The notes below the pieces were generated by a model, which worked only from the letters and a program-made list of their open reading frames with translations, searched no databases and had not been told where the DNA came from. Below, in pieces: positions 1-9,849 of a stretch of 57,407 nucleotides of DNA. Each line of letters starts with the position of its first letter. Within the stretch, counting starts at the first letter, position 1. Both the position numbers and the translations under genes were made by a program. This DNA is from Bacteroidota bacterium (GTDB lineage: Bacteria; Bacteroidota; Bacteroidia; Bacteroidales; Porphyromonadaceae), in the NCBI GenBank assembly GCA_023388555.1, contig JAEWGA010000062.1, forward strand, positions 1-57,407, written 5' to 3'.

Positions 1-2300
1 TTTTATTGTGTGGATTACCCTGGAATATAGGAAGCTATGCTCAACAGGCCAACTATGAAGTACTCCCTCGGCCTCGAAAAATCACGTTATCCGAGCAAAA
101 AGAACATTTCCTGCTTAACGCCTCTACCCATCTTTCCTATCGCGGTAAAGATGAGGCAATGCTAAGGAACCTCACCTTTTTACAATCTCATATCCAGGAA
201 GCTACTGGGTTAAAGGTCCAAGTAAAAAAAGGGACAACAAACACCATAGAGCTATCGGTTGTACAGAGCCTACCAGCCGAAGGGTATAAAATAGATGTAA
301 GCCCCCAGCGCATCTTGTTACAAGGAGGTTCGCCAGCAGGGGTTTTCTACGGAATTCAAACTCTGTTTAAGTCGTTACCTCAAGGAGGAGAGCAGGCACA
401 GGTACTGTTCCCTACTGGTGTAATAGAAGACGCTCCGCGATTTGGGTACAGAGGTTATATGATGGATGTTGGACGCCATTTCTTTCCCATAAGCTACATC
501 AAGAAGCTGATAGATATGTGTGCCTTGCACAACATCAACAACTTCCACTGGCACCTTACAGAAGACCAAGGCTGGCGAATAGAAATAAAAAAGTACCCTA
601 AACTCACCCAAATAGGCGGATTTAGAGAGCGCACTCTTATTGCAAATAACCCAGCGGTTTATGATACCATACCTCATGTAGGCTTCTACACCCAAGCCGA
701 AGCCAAAGAAATTGTTAAGTATGCAGCCGAGCGTTATATTAATGTAATACCCGAGGTAGACCTCCCCGGGCATATGCTGGCAGCCCTTGAAGCCTACCCC
801 GAGATGGGATGCACCGGAGGGCCTTATAAAAAACCGGCAGGCTTTGGCGTGTTTGCCGATGTTGTATGTGGCGGCAACCCCCAAGCGCTGCAAATGCTAA
901 AGGACATTCTTTCCGAAGTTATGGACATCTTCCCTTCCAAATACATTCATATAGGAGGAGATGAATGCCCTAAAACACGGTGGAAAGAGTGCCCCAAATG
1001 CCAAGCTAAAATAAAAGAGCTGGGACTAAAGAGTTTGCCTAACAAAAGCAAAGAGGACCAACTACAAACCTATGTTATGGCTCAAATTAGTCAACTCATA
1101 CAAGAGCGAGGCAGAAAAGTTATAGGCTGGGACGAAATATTGGAAGGAGGGCTACCCACCAACGACGTCACGGTAATGTCCTGGCGCGGCAATGGGGTTA
1201 AGGGAGCCACCTTAGCAGCACAACAAGGGCATAACGTAATTGTCAGCCCCATTCAGCACTTCTATTTCAGCAACCCCACCTTTAATAAGGTAAAAGGTAT
1301 TAACAGCCTGAAGAGAGTGTATGACTATGAGCCAGTGCCCAATAGCTTATCCAATAAAGAACGGCAACACATCATAGGCGCTGAAGGCTGTTTATGGACG
1401 GAATGGACCCGTACCGAGGATAAAGTAGAGTGGCAAATACTACCACGCCTTTCGGCCCTGAGCGAAGTGCAGTGGTCTGTTCCCGAACGGAAAAGTTTTG
1501 ACCACTACCTTACCCGCCTTCCAAAAATGTTACAAATCTATGACCGCCGCGGATATAAATACAGGAAGGACGTTTATGATATTGATATAGTAGCCCGAAC
1601 CAACTCGGAACAACAGCAGCTGAACGTAACTTTTAACAGCTTCGACAAAGCGCCTATACTGTACACTACCGACGGCACCAACCCCGAAACCTCAGCAACA
1701 GCAAAACTGTGGACTCCTGGCGACGCCCCCATAGGTGTAACCCACACCACAACCATTAAAGCCGTACGCAACCCCAAAGAAACAACTATTAAGTACTCAC
1801 CTAACGAGATTAAGCTGGACTTTTCGGTGGCAACAGCATCGAAGATAAGCCTACTAAACGCCCCGCACAAAAGCTACACTGGAGACTCTCCAAGCATTTT
1901 GGTCGATGGTATATATGGAGATAGTAATTACCGCTCGGGCAAATGGATTGGCTTCTATGGAACCGATGCCGATGTTTTGTTGGACTTAGGCTATCCAAAG
2001 TCATTCTCCTCGGCCTATGTGCATAGCCTATCCAATGTGGGAGATGCTATATTTTCGCCTACGCAACTACAAGTATACACATCTGTTAACGGCAAAGACT
2101 TCACGCTGGTAGCCACCCAGGAACTCGAGCCTTCAGTTCGTGAGAAGCCGCAAGTTATCCGTACGGATAGTGTAACCTTTCCCAATCAAAAAACACGTTA
2201 TGTCCGCATCGTAGCCAAGGTACAAAACAGTTTGCCCCAGTGGCACGCTATGGCTGGCAAAAAAGCCTTTGTGTTTATAGACGAAATAGGTCTGCGCTAA
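1..2300 (+). CDS. Beta-N-acetylhexosaminidase, GH20 (5' partial)
   Basis: Secreted or periplasmic exo-hydrolase expected to release terminal N-acetylglucosamine or N-acetylgalactosamine from glycans. The reading frame is already open at base 3 and starts in what looks like the end of a signal peptide (a hydrophobic stretch, then SYAQQ), so the true start lies before the window. Counting from base 6, residues 15-135 form the GH20 N-terminal domain and 145-500 the catalytic barrel, with HWHLTEDQGWR near 180 and the catalytic Asp-Glu pair at 319-320 in GGDECPK. Trp-rich sugar-binding positions (SWRGNG, EGCLWTEW) are present. After about residue 530 come a chitobiase-like C-terminal segment and a discoidin (F5/8 type C)-like carbohydrate-binding domain. 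It lies just upstream of susC/susD and is probably part of the same polysaccharide utilisation locus. The exact substrate is unknown. Confidence 0.95.
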   Translation, partial: LLCGLPWNIGSYAQQANYEVLPRPRKITLSEQKEHFLLNASTHLSYRGKDEAMLRNLTFLQSHIQEATGLKVQVKKGTTNTIELSVVQSLPAEGYKIDVSPQRILLQGGSPAGVFYGIQTLFKSLPQGGEQAQVLFPTGVIEDAPRFGYRGYMMDVGRHFFPISYIKKLIDMCALHNINNFHWHLTEDQGWRIEIKKYPKLTQIGGFRERTLIANNPAVYDTIPHVGFYTQAEAKEIVKYAAERYINVIPEVDLPGHMLAALEAYPEMGCTGGPYKKPAGFGVFADVVCGGNPQALQMLKDILSEVMDIFPSKYIHIGGDECPKTRWKECPKCQAKIKELGLKSLPNKSKEDQLQTYVMAQISQLIQERGRKVIGWDEILEGGLPTNDVTVMSWRGNGVKGATLAAQQGHNVIVSPIQHFYFSNPTFNKVKGINSLKRVYDYEPVPNSLSNKERQHIIGAEGCLWTEWTRTEDKVEWQILPRLSALSEVQWSVPERKSFDHYLTRLPKMLQIYDRRGYKYRKDVYDIDIVARTNSEQQQLNVTFNSFDKAPILYTTDGTNPETSATAKLWTPGDAPIGVTHTTTIKAVRNPKETTIKYSPNEIKLDFSVATASKISLLNAPHKSYTGDSPSILVDGIYGDSNYRSGKWIGFYGTDADVLLDLGYPKSFSSAYVHSLSNVGDAIFSPTQLQVYTSVNGKDFTLVATQELEPSVREKPQVIRTDSVTFPNQKTRYVRIVAKVQNSLPQWHAMAGKKAFVFIDEIGLR

Positions 2301-2317
2301 TACAATAATTTTACACA

Positions 2318-2357
2318 CTATAATCCCTTTGGAGAAAAGATGCCAAAGGGATTATAG
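2318..2357 (+). promoter_or_regulatory. Stem-loop between the GH20 gene and susC
   Basis: A perfect 15-bp inverted repeat (CTATAATCCCTTTGG and its complement) encloses a 10-base loop between the GH20 stop codon and the susC start. No T-run follows the right arm, so it is not a textbook intrinsic terminator. It may protect the upstream mRNA end or reduce read-through, giving different levels of enzyme and transporter. Confidence 0.55.
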
Positions 2358-2375
2358 CTATTATCATTCCTTAAT

Positions 2376-5300
2376 ATGAAAAACAACCACAAAATTCTTG
2401 CCTCATGTTTTTTTGCAACGGTTTTAATACCTTTCTCGGGCGTAGCGCATACTGCCAACACCCCGTTGCACGCTGTAGTTTCGCAGCAAGTTCGCATCCA
2501 AGGGGTAGTAAAAGACGCCGCTGGAGAAACCGTGATTGGAGCCACCATACTACAAAAAGGGAATCCTAAAAACGGAACAATAACCAATATAAACGGTCAA
2601 TTTACCATTACCGTTCCAGTTCAGGCGACCTTGGTTATTTCATGCATTGGCTATGTAACACAAGAAATAAAAGTAACTTCAGCAACACAACCGCTCCAAA
2701 TTATACTCACAGAAGATACCAAAACCCTGGACGAAGTTGTAGTTGTAGGCTTTGGCGTACAAAAGAAAGTAAACCTAACAGGCTCTGTATCCACCGTTCA
2801 GGGAAAAGAACTCTCGCAACGCCCTGTGGCCAACGCCACCCAAAGTTTACAAGGCTTAGTACCTGGGCTTACTGTTTCCAACAGTTCATCGGGGCGCCCG
2901 GGTGCTGCAGCGTCGTTATCGTTACGCGGTACTGGCAACCTTTCGGGCACTGGCACCCCGTATGTGTTGGTAGATGGTGTTGAAATGAGTTTGGAAGACG
3001 TTAATCCTAATGATATAGAAAGCATCTCTGTACTAAAAGATGCTGCCGCCTCCTCTATTTACGGTGCTCGAGCTGCCTATGGGGTAATATTGGTAACCAC
3101 CAAGAGTGGGAAAGAGGGGAAAACGCACATCAGCTACCAAGGCACAATGGGTTGGAGTTCCCCCACAGTACTCCCCCGCATGGCTAACTCTTACGAGTTC
3201 GCGACCTATTTTAACCAGGCTACCGATAACGCAGGAGTAGCCCGGCAGTATAGCGATGACAAACTATCCTTACTACAACAATACATCAAAGACCCATCGG
3301 GCATCGACCCTTGGGCCGAATTAGGCAACACCAATAACCTTGTTGCAGCTTTTGAGAACACCCCGAAAGGCGTTGGCAATGTAAACTACTTCAGCCTCCA
3401 CTACAAAGAGGCAGCCCTAAAACAAAACCACAATATAAGTATTAATGGAGGCGGGAAAAGAACTCAATTCTTCCTTTCAGGAGGGCTGTATACGGAAGAT
3501 GGCATTCTGCGTTTTGCAGATATCTCGTACAAACGAGCCAATTTTAGCAGTAACATTACAACACAGTTAACGGAACGAATAAAACTAAAATTCATGGCTA
3601 AACTTGCCTCTTCTCAAAACAAAACACCTTTTGGTACAGGCGGGTTAAGCGACGGTTTTTACCACTCTTTAGCTCGGTTCCGCCCCACAGTGAACCATAT
3701 TGACCCCAACGGGCATTACACGGAGCTAACCATGATACCCTACTTACAAAGCGGTACTTTCACATTAAACAAAAGGAAAAATGTAAACCTAACAGGTGAC
3801 ATCAACATAAACTTACTGAAAGGGTGGACTCTAAAAGGAGATTACACCTACCGTATTTTCTTGGCCAACTACGAAGCGCTAAATACACCTCCGCTAATAC
3901 CAGGGGCCGATAATAAGACCTTCTACAAAGGGACTCGTAGCGAGCTTGGCGTTACCGATAACGGCAGCTATACACGTAGGCAAACGCAAGGGCTATTCCA
4001 AAAAATAAGCCTCTACACCAATTACAATACCACATTTGCCCAACAACACAACATAGGGGTTATGGCTGGTTACCAGGAAGAGCTATTCCAACGAGGAGAA
4101 CTCTCTACTACCGCCAAGGACCTTATTTCTGCCACCAATCCAGGTATTAACATCGCCACTGGCGAAAAACTTGCTAAGGACAACCGTTACAGTTGGGCTA
4201 CCCGAGGCTTCTTTGGCCGGCTAAATTACGACTACGATGGGAAGTATCTGCTGGAAGTAAATGGCAGGTACGATGCTTCATCGCGTTTTGCGCCCGAACA
4301 CCGGTGGGGGTTCTTCCCTTCTGTTTCTGTAGGGTGGAACATACACCGGGAAACTTTTATGGAGCCTTTACAAAAACATATTTCAAACCTCAAGCTCCGG
4401 TTGTCCTACGGGCTATTGGGGAACCAAGCTGGTGCAGGGCTGTACACTTTTGCCTCGGAAATGGAAGTAGTTCCCCAGGGTAATTACTACTTCGGGAAGG
4501 AACGAGACATGTACATTCTAATGCCCAATGTTATTAACCCGGCAACCACTTGGGAAAAAGTTTCAAACGCCAACATAGGATTGGATTATGGATTCTTCCA
4601 GAACCGCCTCACAGGAACGTTCGATATTTTCCGACGCGACACTCGAGACATGTTAGGACCAGCCACAGTGTACGCAGACCTTTTTGGAACCGATGCCCCA
4701 CAAACCAATAATGCCCAAATGCGTAATACTGGTTGGGAGTGGAGCATCCTTTACCGAGGAGACTTACCTCACGATATCCATTACACCATTGGTGGTTCAA
4801 TATCGGATGCAATATCCGTTGTAACGGCCTACCAAAACCCTTCTGCTCCCAACCCTGCTAACGACTGGTACCCCGGGAAAACAGTAGGAGAAATATGGGG
4901 GTATCGGGCCGATGGCCTTATTCAAACCCAGGCAGAAGCCGATGAATACAACAAAACATACGACCTCTCCTACCTTACAGGGCAACCATGGAAGCCGGGC
5001 GACGTAAAGTACCGCGACCTTAATGGCGACAAAAAAGTAAACCAAGGAAGTAGGATGTTAGAAGATATGGGAGACCTTACTATTATTGGAAACTCCACCC
5101 CACGCTACCAATACACTATTAACGGTAGTATGGACTGGAAAGGGGTATCTGTTAGCGTTATGTTACAAGGTGTAGGGAAACGTCACTGGGCACCAGGCAG
5201 TGGTACTGTTTACTTCTGGGGCGCTGGCCCTTTTGCTCAAGTAACGGTATTTAAAGAACACCTGGATTATTGGACACCCAACAACCCCAATGCCTACTAT

Positions 5301-5627
5301 CCTAACCCTTACACAGCAGGAGCTGGTGCTATTGGAAAGTTCCGGGCTAAAACCTCCCAAGTGTCGGACCGCTACCTTCAAAGTGCCGCTTACTGTCGCC
5401 TTAAAAACATCACATTAAACTATACCTTACCAACAGCGTGGACAAAAAAAATTGGACTGTCCCGCATGCAGGTATTCTTCTCCGGTGAAAACCTTTGGAC
5501 GTGGACTCGGTTAGCCCCTATGTTCGATCCCGAAGCTATATTCACAAGCAACAACTATTCTGGCCAAGACGGTAAAAACTACCCCATGAATAAAGTTTAT
5601 TCTGCAGGTCTCATCCTTAACCTTTAA
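2376..5627 (+). CDS. SusC/RagA-family TonB-dependent outer membrane transporter
   Basis: Outer-membrane beta-barrel that, with its SusD partner, imports oligosaccharides using TonB energy. The 1083-residue length is typical. A signal peptide covers about residues 1-28. Residues 42-125 form the carboxypeptidase-D-like regulatory domain (RIQGVVKDAAGETVIGATI). The family TonB-box region DEVVVVGFGVQKK follows, then the plug domain (VSTVQGKEL through VLKDAAASSIYGARAAYGV) and a long barrel ending in an aromatic/hydrophobic C-terminal strand (AGLILNL). The susD gene starts 10 bp downstream, so the two are surely cotranscribed. The neighbouring GH20 enzyme suggests an N-acetylhexosamine-containing glycan as cargo. 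That is inference from context; the barrel itself does not reveal its ligand. Confidence 0.96.
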   Translation: MKNNHKILASCFFATVLIPFSGVAHTANTPLHAVVSQQVRIQGVVKDAAGETVIGATILQKGNPKNGTITNINGQFTITVPVQATLVISCIGYVTQEIKVTSATQPLQIILTEDTKTLDEVVVVGFGVQKKVNLTGSVSTVQGKELSQRPVANATQSLQGLVPGLTVSNSSSGRPGAAASLSLRGTGNLSGTGTPYVLVDGVEMSLEDVNPNDIESISVLKDAAASSIYGARAAYGVILVTTKSGKEGKTHISYQGTMGWSSPTVLPRMANSYEFATYFNQATDNAGVARQYSDDKLSLLQQYIKDPSGIDPWAELGNTNNLVAAFENTPKGVGNVNYFSLHYKEAALKQNHNISINGGGKRTQFFLSGGLYTEDGILRFADISYKRANFSSNITTQLTERIKLKFMAKLASSQNKTPFGTGGLSDGFYHSLARFRPTVNHIDPNGHYTELTMIPYLQSGTFTLNKRKNVNLTGDININLLKGWTLKGDYTYRIFLANYEALNTPPLIPGADNKTFYKGTRSELGVTDNGSYTRRQTQGLFQKISLYTNYNTTFAQQHNIGVMAGYQEELFQRGELSTTAKDLISATNPGINIATGEKLAKDNRYSWATRGFFGRLNYDYDGKYLLEVNGRYDASSRFAPEHRWGFFPSVSVGWNIHRETFMEPLQKHISNLKLRLSYGLLGNQAGAGLYTFASEMEVVPQGNYYFGKERDMYILMPNVINPATTWEKVSNANIGLDYGFFQNRLTGTFDIFRRDTRDMLGPATVYADLFGTDAPQTNNAQMRNTGWEWSILYRGDLPHDIHYTIGGSISDAISVVTAYQNPSAPNPANDWYPGKTVGEIWGYRADGLIQTQAEADEYNKTYDLSYLTGQPWKPGDVKYRDLNGDKKVNQGSRMLEDMGDLTIIGNSTPRYQYTINGSMDWKGVSVSVMLQGVGKRHWAPGSGTVYFWGAGPFAQVTVFKEHLDYWTPNNPNAYYPNPYTAGAGAIGKFRAKTSQVSDRYLQSAAYCRLKNITLNYTLPTAWTKKIGLSRMQVFFSGENLWTWTRLAPMFDPEAIFTSNNYSGQDGKNYPMNKVYSAGLILNL

Positions 5628-5636
5628 ACACTAATT

Positions 5637-7505
5637 ATGAAGCTAAATACATGGTCTTTGCTACTGGGTACATGCACACTGGTATGCTTTTTATTATCCT
5701 CTTGCTTTAACCTTAACCAGCGTCCTCAGGGCCAACTATCATCGGACCTCCCCTTCACTTCCGTTAACGAGATACAAAAGTACCTTAACCAATTCTACCA
5801 ATCCGGAGTACGTATAGGCACCAAAACCGTAACCAACACCGCATTGGTATTCCAACCAGTGGGTGTAGGTAGCGCCCAAGGCATTGCCTTTGGCGACTTA
5901 GGTAGCGACAACATGGCTGGAGAAGTGGTCAACACACGATTAGCTGGTCAAACAGCCCTTAGCAATGCCGGAATGGTTACCGAGTATCGCCTTATACGTA
6001 GCGTAAACTACCTACTGAACAATATTGAAAACTGTAAAGAGCCAGGCAAAGCACTCGATAACTGCAAAGGAGAAGCCCTCTTTTTCCGCGCCTTTTACCA
6101 TTATAGGCTACTTCAAAAATATGGGCCTGCCACTTGGCTGGATGCTCCACTCCCGCCCCAACAAGAGGAAATGAGAAAGGCCAGAGACAGCCGAGTTGTA
6201 CTCACCGACCATATATTAGCCGACCTTAAAAGCGCAACAGAACTGCTATCTCCTCAAAACAGCAATGCAACCATGCGTGTTCATAAAGACGTTGCATTAG
6301 CTTTAACAAGCGAAGTAGCCCTTTTTGAAGCCACCTGGGAACGCTACCACAGCCAAAAGAAAACCCCTTTCCACGACCCCAATGCAACGCCAGAAAAAAT
6401 AACCGAATACCTCCATATTGCAGATCAAAGCGCACAACAAGTAATAGAAAGTGGCAGGTGGAGTATTTATACCGGCAACCCCTTAAAGGCTTACGGAGAG
6501 CTATTCCGGGCTAAAGACCTTAGCGGGAACCCCGAAGTGCTCTGGTGGAAAAAATACGATGCAGCCAACGGCATTGGGCACTCTGTTACCCGTTACCTAA
6601 ACGAAGGTGGGGGTATGTGTGGTGCCACAGCCTCTTTAGTAGATGATTACTTAGCCCGAGACGGGCATGCCCTGCAACCTCACGAATTACTACAACTAAA
6701 AAGAACCTATGGCAAAGAACTCTCCCCCGAGCATAGAGACCCTCGGCTTTCACAAACCATTTGCACTCCAGGGCAAGAATTAAAACCTGGAGGAGCTTAC
6801 ACGTTTACCATCCCACCCCTCCATGTACAAGGGTACAAGCACAACACCACGGGCTACGCTATACTCAAACATGTAGAATATGATACAGATTACCTCCCAG
6901 CTATCGATGGCGAAGGGAAAAGTCAGTCCCCAGCAATACAAATACGGTATGCCGATGTACTGCTAAACTACGCCGAAGCCTTAGCCGAACTGGATGGGCC
7001 AGCCAATGCGACTAAAATAATAGAGGCACTCCGTCCCCTAAGGGAGCGTGTAGGTATGCCCAACGTTGATTTTGATAAAGAGTACAATACTAACCCCAAC
7101 TATCCTTTCCATCAACTGGACAAATATATACAAGCTGTTCGGCGCGAAAGAAGAGTAGAAACCGCCATAGAAGGCAAACGACTCTACGATATTTTACGCT
7201 GGGCGGCTGCCGACGTTCTTATCCAGGGGAAAACACCCCAAGGTGCCCTCTTTATTGGTAGCGACCTCCCTAACAACAAAGCGTATCAGGACCCCAAAAC
7301 ACCTCTTGTATACGACCAAGAAAAGGGGAATAACCTTTACCTAACAGGGACACCTACCGATGCCAACAGGTACATCCTTCCCCTAAACCCTCAAACCTAC
7401 CCTAACGGATGGGGATTCCAACTGAACAGGGACTACCTACAACCTATTCCCGAAACCATAATAAACCAGACCGAGAAAATGTGGACACAAAACCCCGGAT
7501 GGTAA
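5637..7505 (+). CDS. SusD/RagB-family glycan-binding lipoprotein
   Basis: Surface lipoprotein that caps the SusC transporter and binds the glycan. The signal peptide ends in a lipobox, LLSSC, with the acylated cysteine at residue 23, as for Bacteroidota surface lipoproteins. The 622-residue length, the early FTSVNEIQKYLNQFY helix, the TPR-like segment with AEALAELDG and RPLRERVGMP, and the C-terminal RRERRVETAIEGKRLYDILR block are hallmarks of the SusD family. It follows susC after 10 bp and precedes the metallo-beta-lactamase-fold gene by 13 bp, consistent with one transcript. Ligand specificity is not readable from sequence. Confidence 0.95.
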   Translation: MKLNTWSLLLGTCTLVCFLLSSCFNLNQRPQGQLSSDLPFTSVNEIQKYLNQFYQSGVRIGTKTVTNTALVFQPVGVGSAQGIAFGDLGSDNMAGEVVNTRLAGQTALSNAGMVTEYRLIRSVNYLLNNIENCKEPGKALDNCKGEALFFRAFYHYRLLQKYGPATWLDAPLPPQQEEMRKARDSRVVLTDHILADLKSATELLSPQNSNATMRVHKDVALALTSEVALFEATWERYHSQKKTPFHDPNATPEKITEYLHIADQSAQQVIESGRWSIYTGNPLKAYGELFRAKDLSGNPEVLWWKKYDAANGIGHSVTRYLNEGGGMCGATASLVDDYLARDGHALQPHELLQLKRTYGKELSPEHRDPRLSQTICTPGQELKPGGAYTFTIPPLHVQGYKHNTTGYAILKHVEYDTDYLPAIDGEGKSQSPAIQIRYADVLLNYAEALAELDGPANATKIIEALRPLRERVGMPNVDFDKEYNTNPNYPFHQLDKYIQAVRRERRVETAIEGKRLYDILRWAAADVLIQGKTPQGALFIGSDLPNNKAYQDPKTPLVYDQEKGNNLYLTGTPTDANRYILPLNPQTYPNGWGFQLNRDYLQPIPETIINQTEKMWTQNPGW

Positions 7506-7518
7506 AAAACTATCACCC

Positions 7519-8250
7519 ATGGAAGTTACTTTTATTTGCCATAGCACATTTTGGGTAAGCACACCCAACGCCTATTTGCTTATGGACTGGTACCAAACAC
7601 CCGAAGGCCTTAACCTGCAACAAATGGCAGCTCGGCCCAACGTCCCTATTTACATTCTTTGCACCCATTCGCATCCCGACCATTACAATCCAACGGTTTT
7701 CGAGCTATTCCCAAACAGAGAGGTGCACTACATTTTTCACCAGGAACTGGCAGAGCATGTTCCGCCAACACAACGCACTAAAACCTCGTTCATAGCTACC
7801 GGAGAAACCTACAACGGTAACATTCAGGTTAAGGCTTACGGCTCTACCGACTTAGGTGGCTCTTTCTACATACAGCTACCGCGCGAAGGTATGCCCCCTA
7901 CTACACTATTTTTTGCAGGCGACCTTAACCACTGGCATTGGCAGGAAGAGGCCGATGAGTTCCACCAACGGCTGTACCACGACCATTGGAAGCAGGAACT
8001 CCAACGCATTGTTAACGATGCACCCCAGCCACAAATACTATTTTTCCCTACCGACTTAAGGCTGGGGAAAGGGTTCTTACGAGGGCTTCGCGATTTCCTG
8101 CAAAACATAAAAGGGGTGGAATACCTGTTCCCAATGCATATAAACGGAGTACTTAACAACCTATTCCCCCTACAAGAGCTGGCACAGCAAAGCGATACCT
8201 CTCTTGTTCCCTTATGTACTCCAGGGGATTCTGTTCGGCTCCAGCTATAA
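7519..8250 (+). CDS. Metallo-beta-lactamase-fold hydrolase
   Basis: Predicted cytoplasmic metal-dependent hydrolase of 243 residues. The zinc-binding signature THSHPDH is at residues 49-55 (His50, His52, Asp54, His55). Further fold motifs are FAGDLNHWHW near 135 and a late PMHING, which probably supplies the last metal ligand. There is no signal peptide. It resembles the UlaG-like or small stand-alone metallo-beta-lactamase proteins that act on lactones or phosphoesters, but the substrate is unknown. It follows susD after 13 bp and is followed by a strong terminator, so it is the last gene of the polysaccharide utilisation transcript. That placement could mean it processes a product of the imported glycan, which is inference only. 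Confidence 0.85.
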   Translation: MEVTFICHSTFWVSTPNAYLLMDWYQTPEGLNLQQMAARPNVPIYILCTHSHPDHYNPTVFELFPNREVHYIFHQELAEHVPPTQRTKTSFIATGETYNGNIQVKAYGSTDLGGSFYIQLPREGMPPTTLFFAGDLNHWHWQEEADEFHQRLYHDHWKQELQRIVNDAPQPQILFFPTDLRLGKGFLRGLRDFLQNIKGVEYLFPMHINGVLNNLFPLQELAQQSDTSLVPLCTPGDSVRLQL

Positions 8251-8276
8251 ACAGCCAATAGGACCAACCACTTATA

Positions 8277-8319
8277 AGCCCGTTCTCTTGAAGCCTCCCG
8301 CCAAAAGAACGGGCTTTTT
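8277..8319 (+). terminator. Intrinsic terminator after the SusCD/MBL operon
   Basis: Perfect 10-bp stem AGCCCGTTCT/AGAACGGGCT with a 19-base loop, followed by TTTTT. It ends the glycan-utilisation transcript before serS. Confidence 0.9.
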
Positions 8320-8374
8320 CGGGAATTCCCAACCCTATACCAAGGCTAACACCGAGTGTTTAAGGCTTTTATAG

Positions 8375-8382
8375 TAACTTTG
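8375..8382 (+). promoter_or_regulatory. Putative -7 promoter element for serS
   Basis: TAACTTTG matches the Bacteroidales TAnnTTTG element, 60 bp before the serS start. No convincing -33 TTTG is seen. Confidence 0.5.
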
Positions 8383-8442
8383 CTCCCGACAAACCGACAA
8401 ACCGTCGATTTGCCACTATCCGAAGTCATCACCTCAATACCT

Positions 8443-9723
8443 ATGCTTACCATCAAATACCTACTCGATAATAGCGAAGAAGCTATAAAACGGCTTGCTA
8501 TCAAACATGTAGATGCCACCGAAACCATAGCTAAAATTCGTGAGCTCGACGAAAAGAAGAGAAGCGCTCAAAGCCAGCTCGACAACTCCTTGGCCGAACA
8601 AAACAAATTAGCCAAAAATATTGGAGCTTTAATGCGCGAAGGCAAAAAACAGGAAGCAGAAGAGGCAAAAGCCCAAGTAGCCAAGCTCAAAGAGCTAACC
8701 AAGGAGCTTGAAGCCCAAAAGAAAAACTACGAACAAGAACTTCACTCTACCATAGTTACCCTTCCCAACGCACCGTCATTAACCGTACCAGAAGGGAAAA
8801 GTGCCGAGGACAACGTTATAGAAAAAACTGGCGGAACAGTACCACAACTGGATGCCAACTGCCGTTGTCCGCACTGGGAACTGGCAAAAAGGTACGAACT
8901 CATCGACTTCGAGATGGGGGTAAAAATCACCGGAGCAGGATTCCCACTCTATACAGGATACGGAGCTCGCCTGCAACGAGCTCTCATTAACTTCTTCCTG
9001 GATAACGCTCGTGAAGCGGGATACTTGGAAGTTCAGCCACCTTACGTGGTAAATGAAGACTCTGGCTACGGAACCGGACAGCTACCCGACAAAGAGGGAC
9101 AAATGTACCATTGCGGTGCAGATAACCTTTACCTTATCCCTACTGCCGAGGTGCCTGTAACAAACATATTCCGAGATGTAATACTCGACGAAAAAGAGCT
9201 ACCTAAAAAACTAACAGCCTACTCGGCATGCTTCCGCCGGGAAGCAGGGAGCTATGGCAAAGATGTACGGGGACTGAACCGTTTACACCAGTTCGATAAA
9301 GTAGAGATTGTACGCATCGATACCCCCGAACACTCTTACCAGTCACTTACCGAAATGGTTGCCTACGTTGAGTCCTTAGTTACCCAGTTGGAACTCCCCT
9401 ACCGCATTGTGCGGCTTTGTGGCGGAGATATCAGCTTTACAAGTGCGCTCACCTTCGACTTTGAAGTGTACTCCGCAGCCCAAGAACGCTGGCTGGAAGT
9501 TAGTTCAGTATCCAACTTCGAAAGCTTTCAGGCCAACCGATTAAAGTGTAGGTACCGCACCCCCGACCGGAAAACAGAGTTATGCCACACCCTTAACGGG
9601 AGTGCCTTAGCACTGCCTCGTATTGTAGCGGCCCTGCTGGAAAACAACCAAACGCCCAACGGAATACGCATTCCCCAAGCGTTGGTACCATACACTGGAT
9701 TCGACACAATCCCCCTACCTTAA
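8443..9723 (+). CDS. serS: Serine--tRNA ligase
   Basis: Cytoplasmic class II aminoacyl-tRNA synthetase that charges tRNA-Ser (and tRNA-Sec where present). The 426-residue length fits the family. The N-terminal arm is a long antiparallel coiled coil (about residues 25-105, rich in Lys/Glu/Gln) that grips the long variable arm of tRNA-Ser. The catalytic core shows motif 2 (CFRREAGSYGKD) and motif 3 (GSALALPRIVAALLENNQ). I chose ATG 8443 (MLTIKYL) over an upstream ATG at 8356, because the extra 29 residues do not look like the family and overlap the putative promoter. It is flanked by terminators on both sides and so is probably transcribed alone. Confidence 0.97.
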   Translation: MLTIKYLLDNSEEAIKRLAIKHVDATETIAKIRELDEKKRSAQSQLDNSLAEQNKLAKNIGALMREGKKQEAEEAKAQVAKLKELTKELEAQKKNYEQELHSTIVTLPNAPSLTVPEGKSAEDNVIEKTGGTVPQLDANCRCPHWELAKRYELIDFEMGVKITGAGFPLYTGYGARLQRALINFFLDNAREAGYLEVQPPYVVNEDSGYGTGQLPDKEGQMYHCGADNLYLIPTAEVPVTNIFRDVILDEKELPKKLTAYSACFRREAGSYGKDVRGLNRLHQFDKVEIVRIDTPEHSYQSLTEMVAYVESLVTQLELPYRIVRLCGGDISFTSALTFDFEVYSAAQERWLEVSSVSNFESFQANRLKCRYRTPDRKTELCHTLNGSALALPRIVAALLENNQTPNGIRIPQALVPYTGFDTIPLP

Positions 9724-9768
9724 CCCACCACTTTGCCAATGCCTAAATTGTGCATTATATATAGCATA

Positions 9769-9827
9769 TGTACCGCCTAAGCTCACTGCCCTAATACAGT
9801 TTGAGCTTAGGCGGTACATCTTTTTTA
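9769..9827 (+). terminator. Strong intrinsic terminator after serS
   Basis: Perfect 17-bp stem (TGTACCGCCTAAGCTCA and its complement) with a 16-base loop holding a small inner pairing (CTG/CAG), followed by TCTTTTTT. It is unusually long for a terminator. Confidence 0.9.
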
Positions 9828-9849
9828 TGGTCCTTATTCAGCCTATCCT

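Noticed and set aside
375..893. Long antisense frames within GH20 and other genes
   Set aside because: They lie opposite well-supported coding sequences, lack family features and arise from codon bias.
8356..8442. N-terminal extension of serS
   Set aside because: It includes the promoter element and lacks similarity to SerS; ATG 8443 matches the family start.
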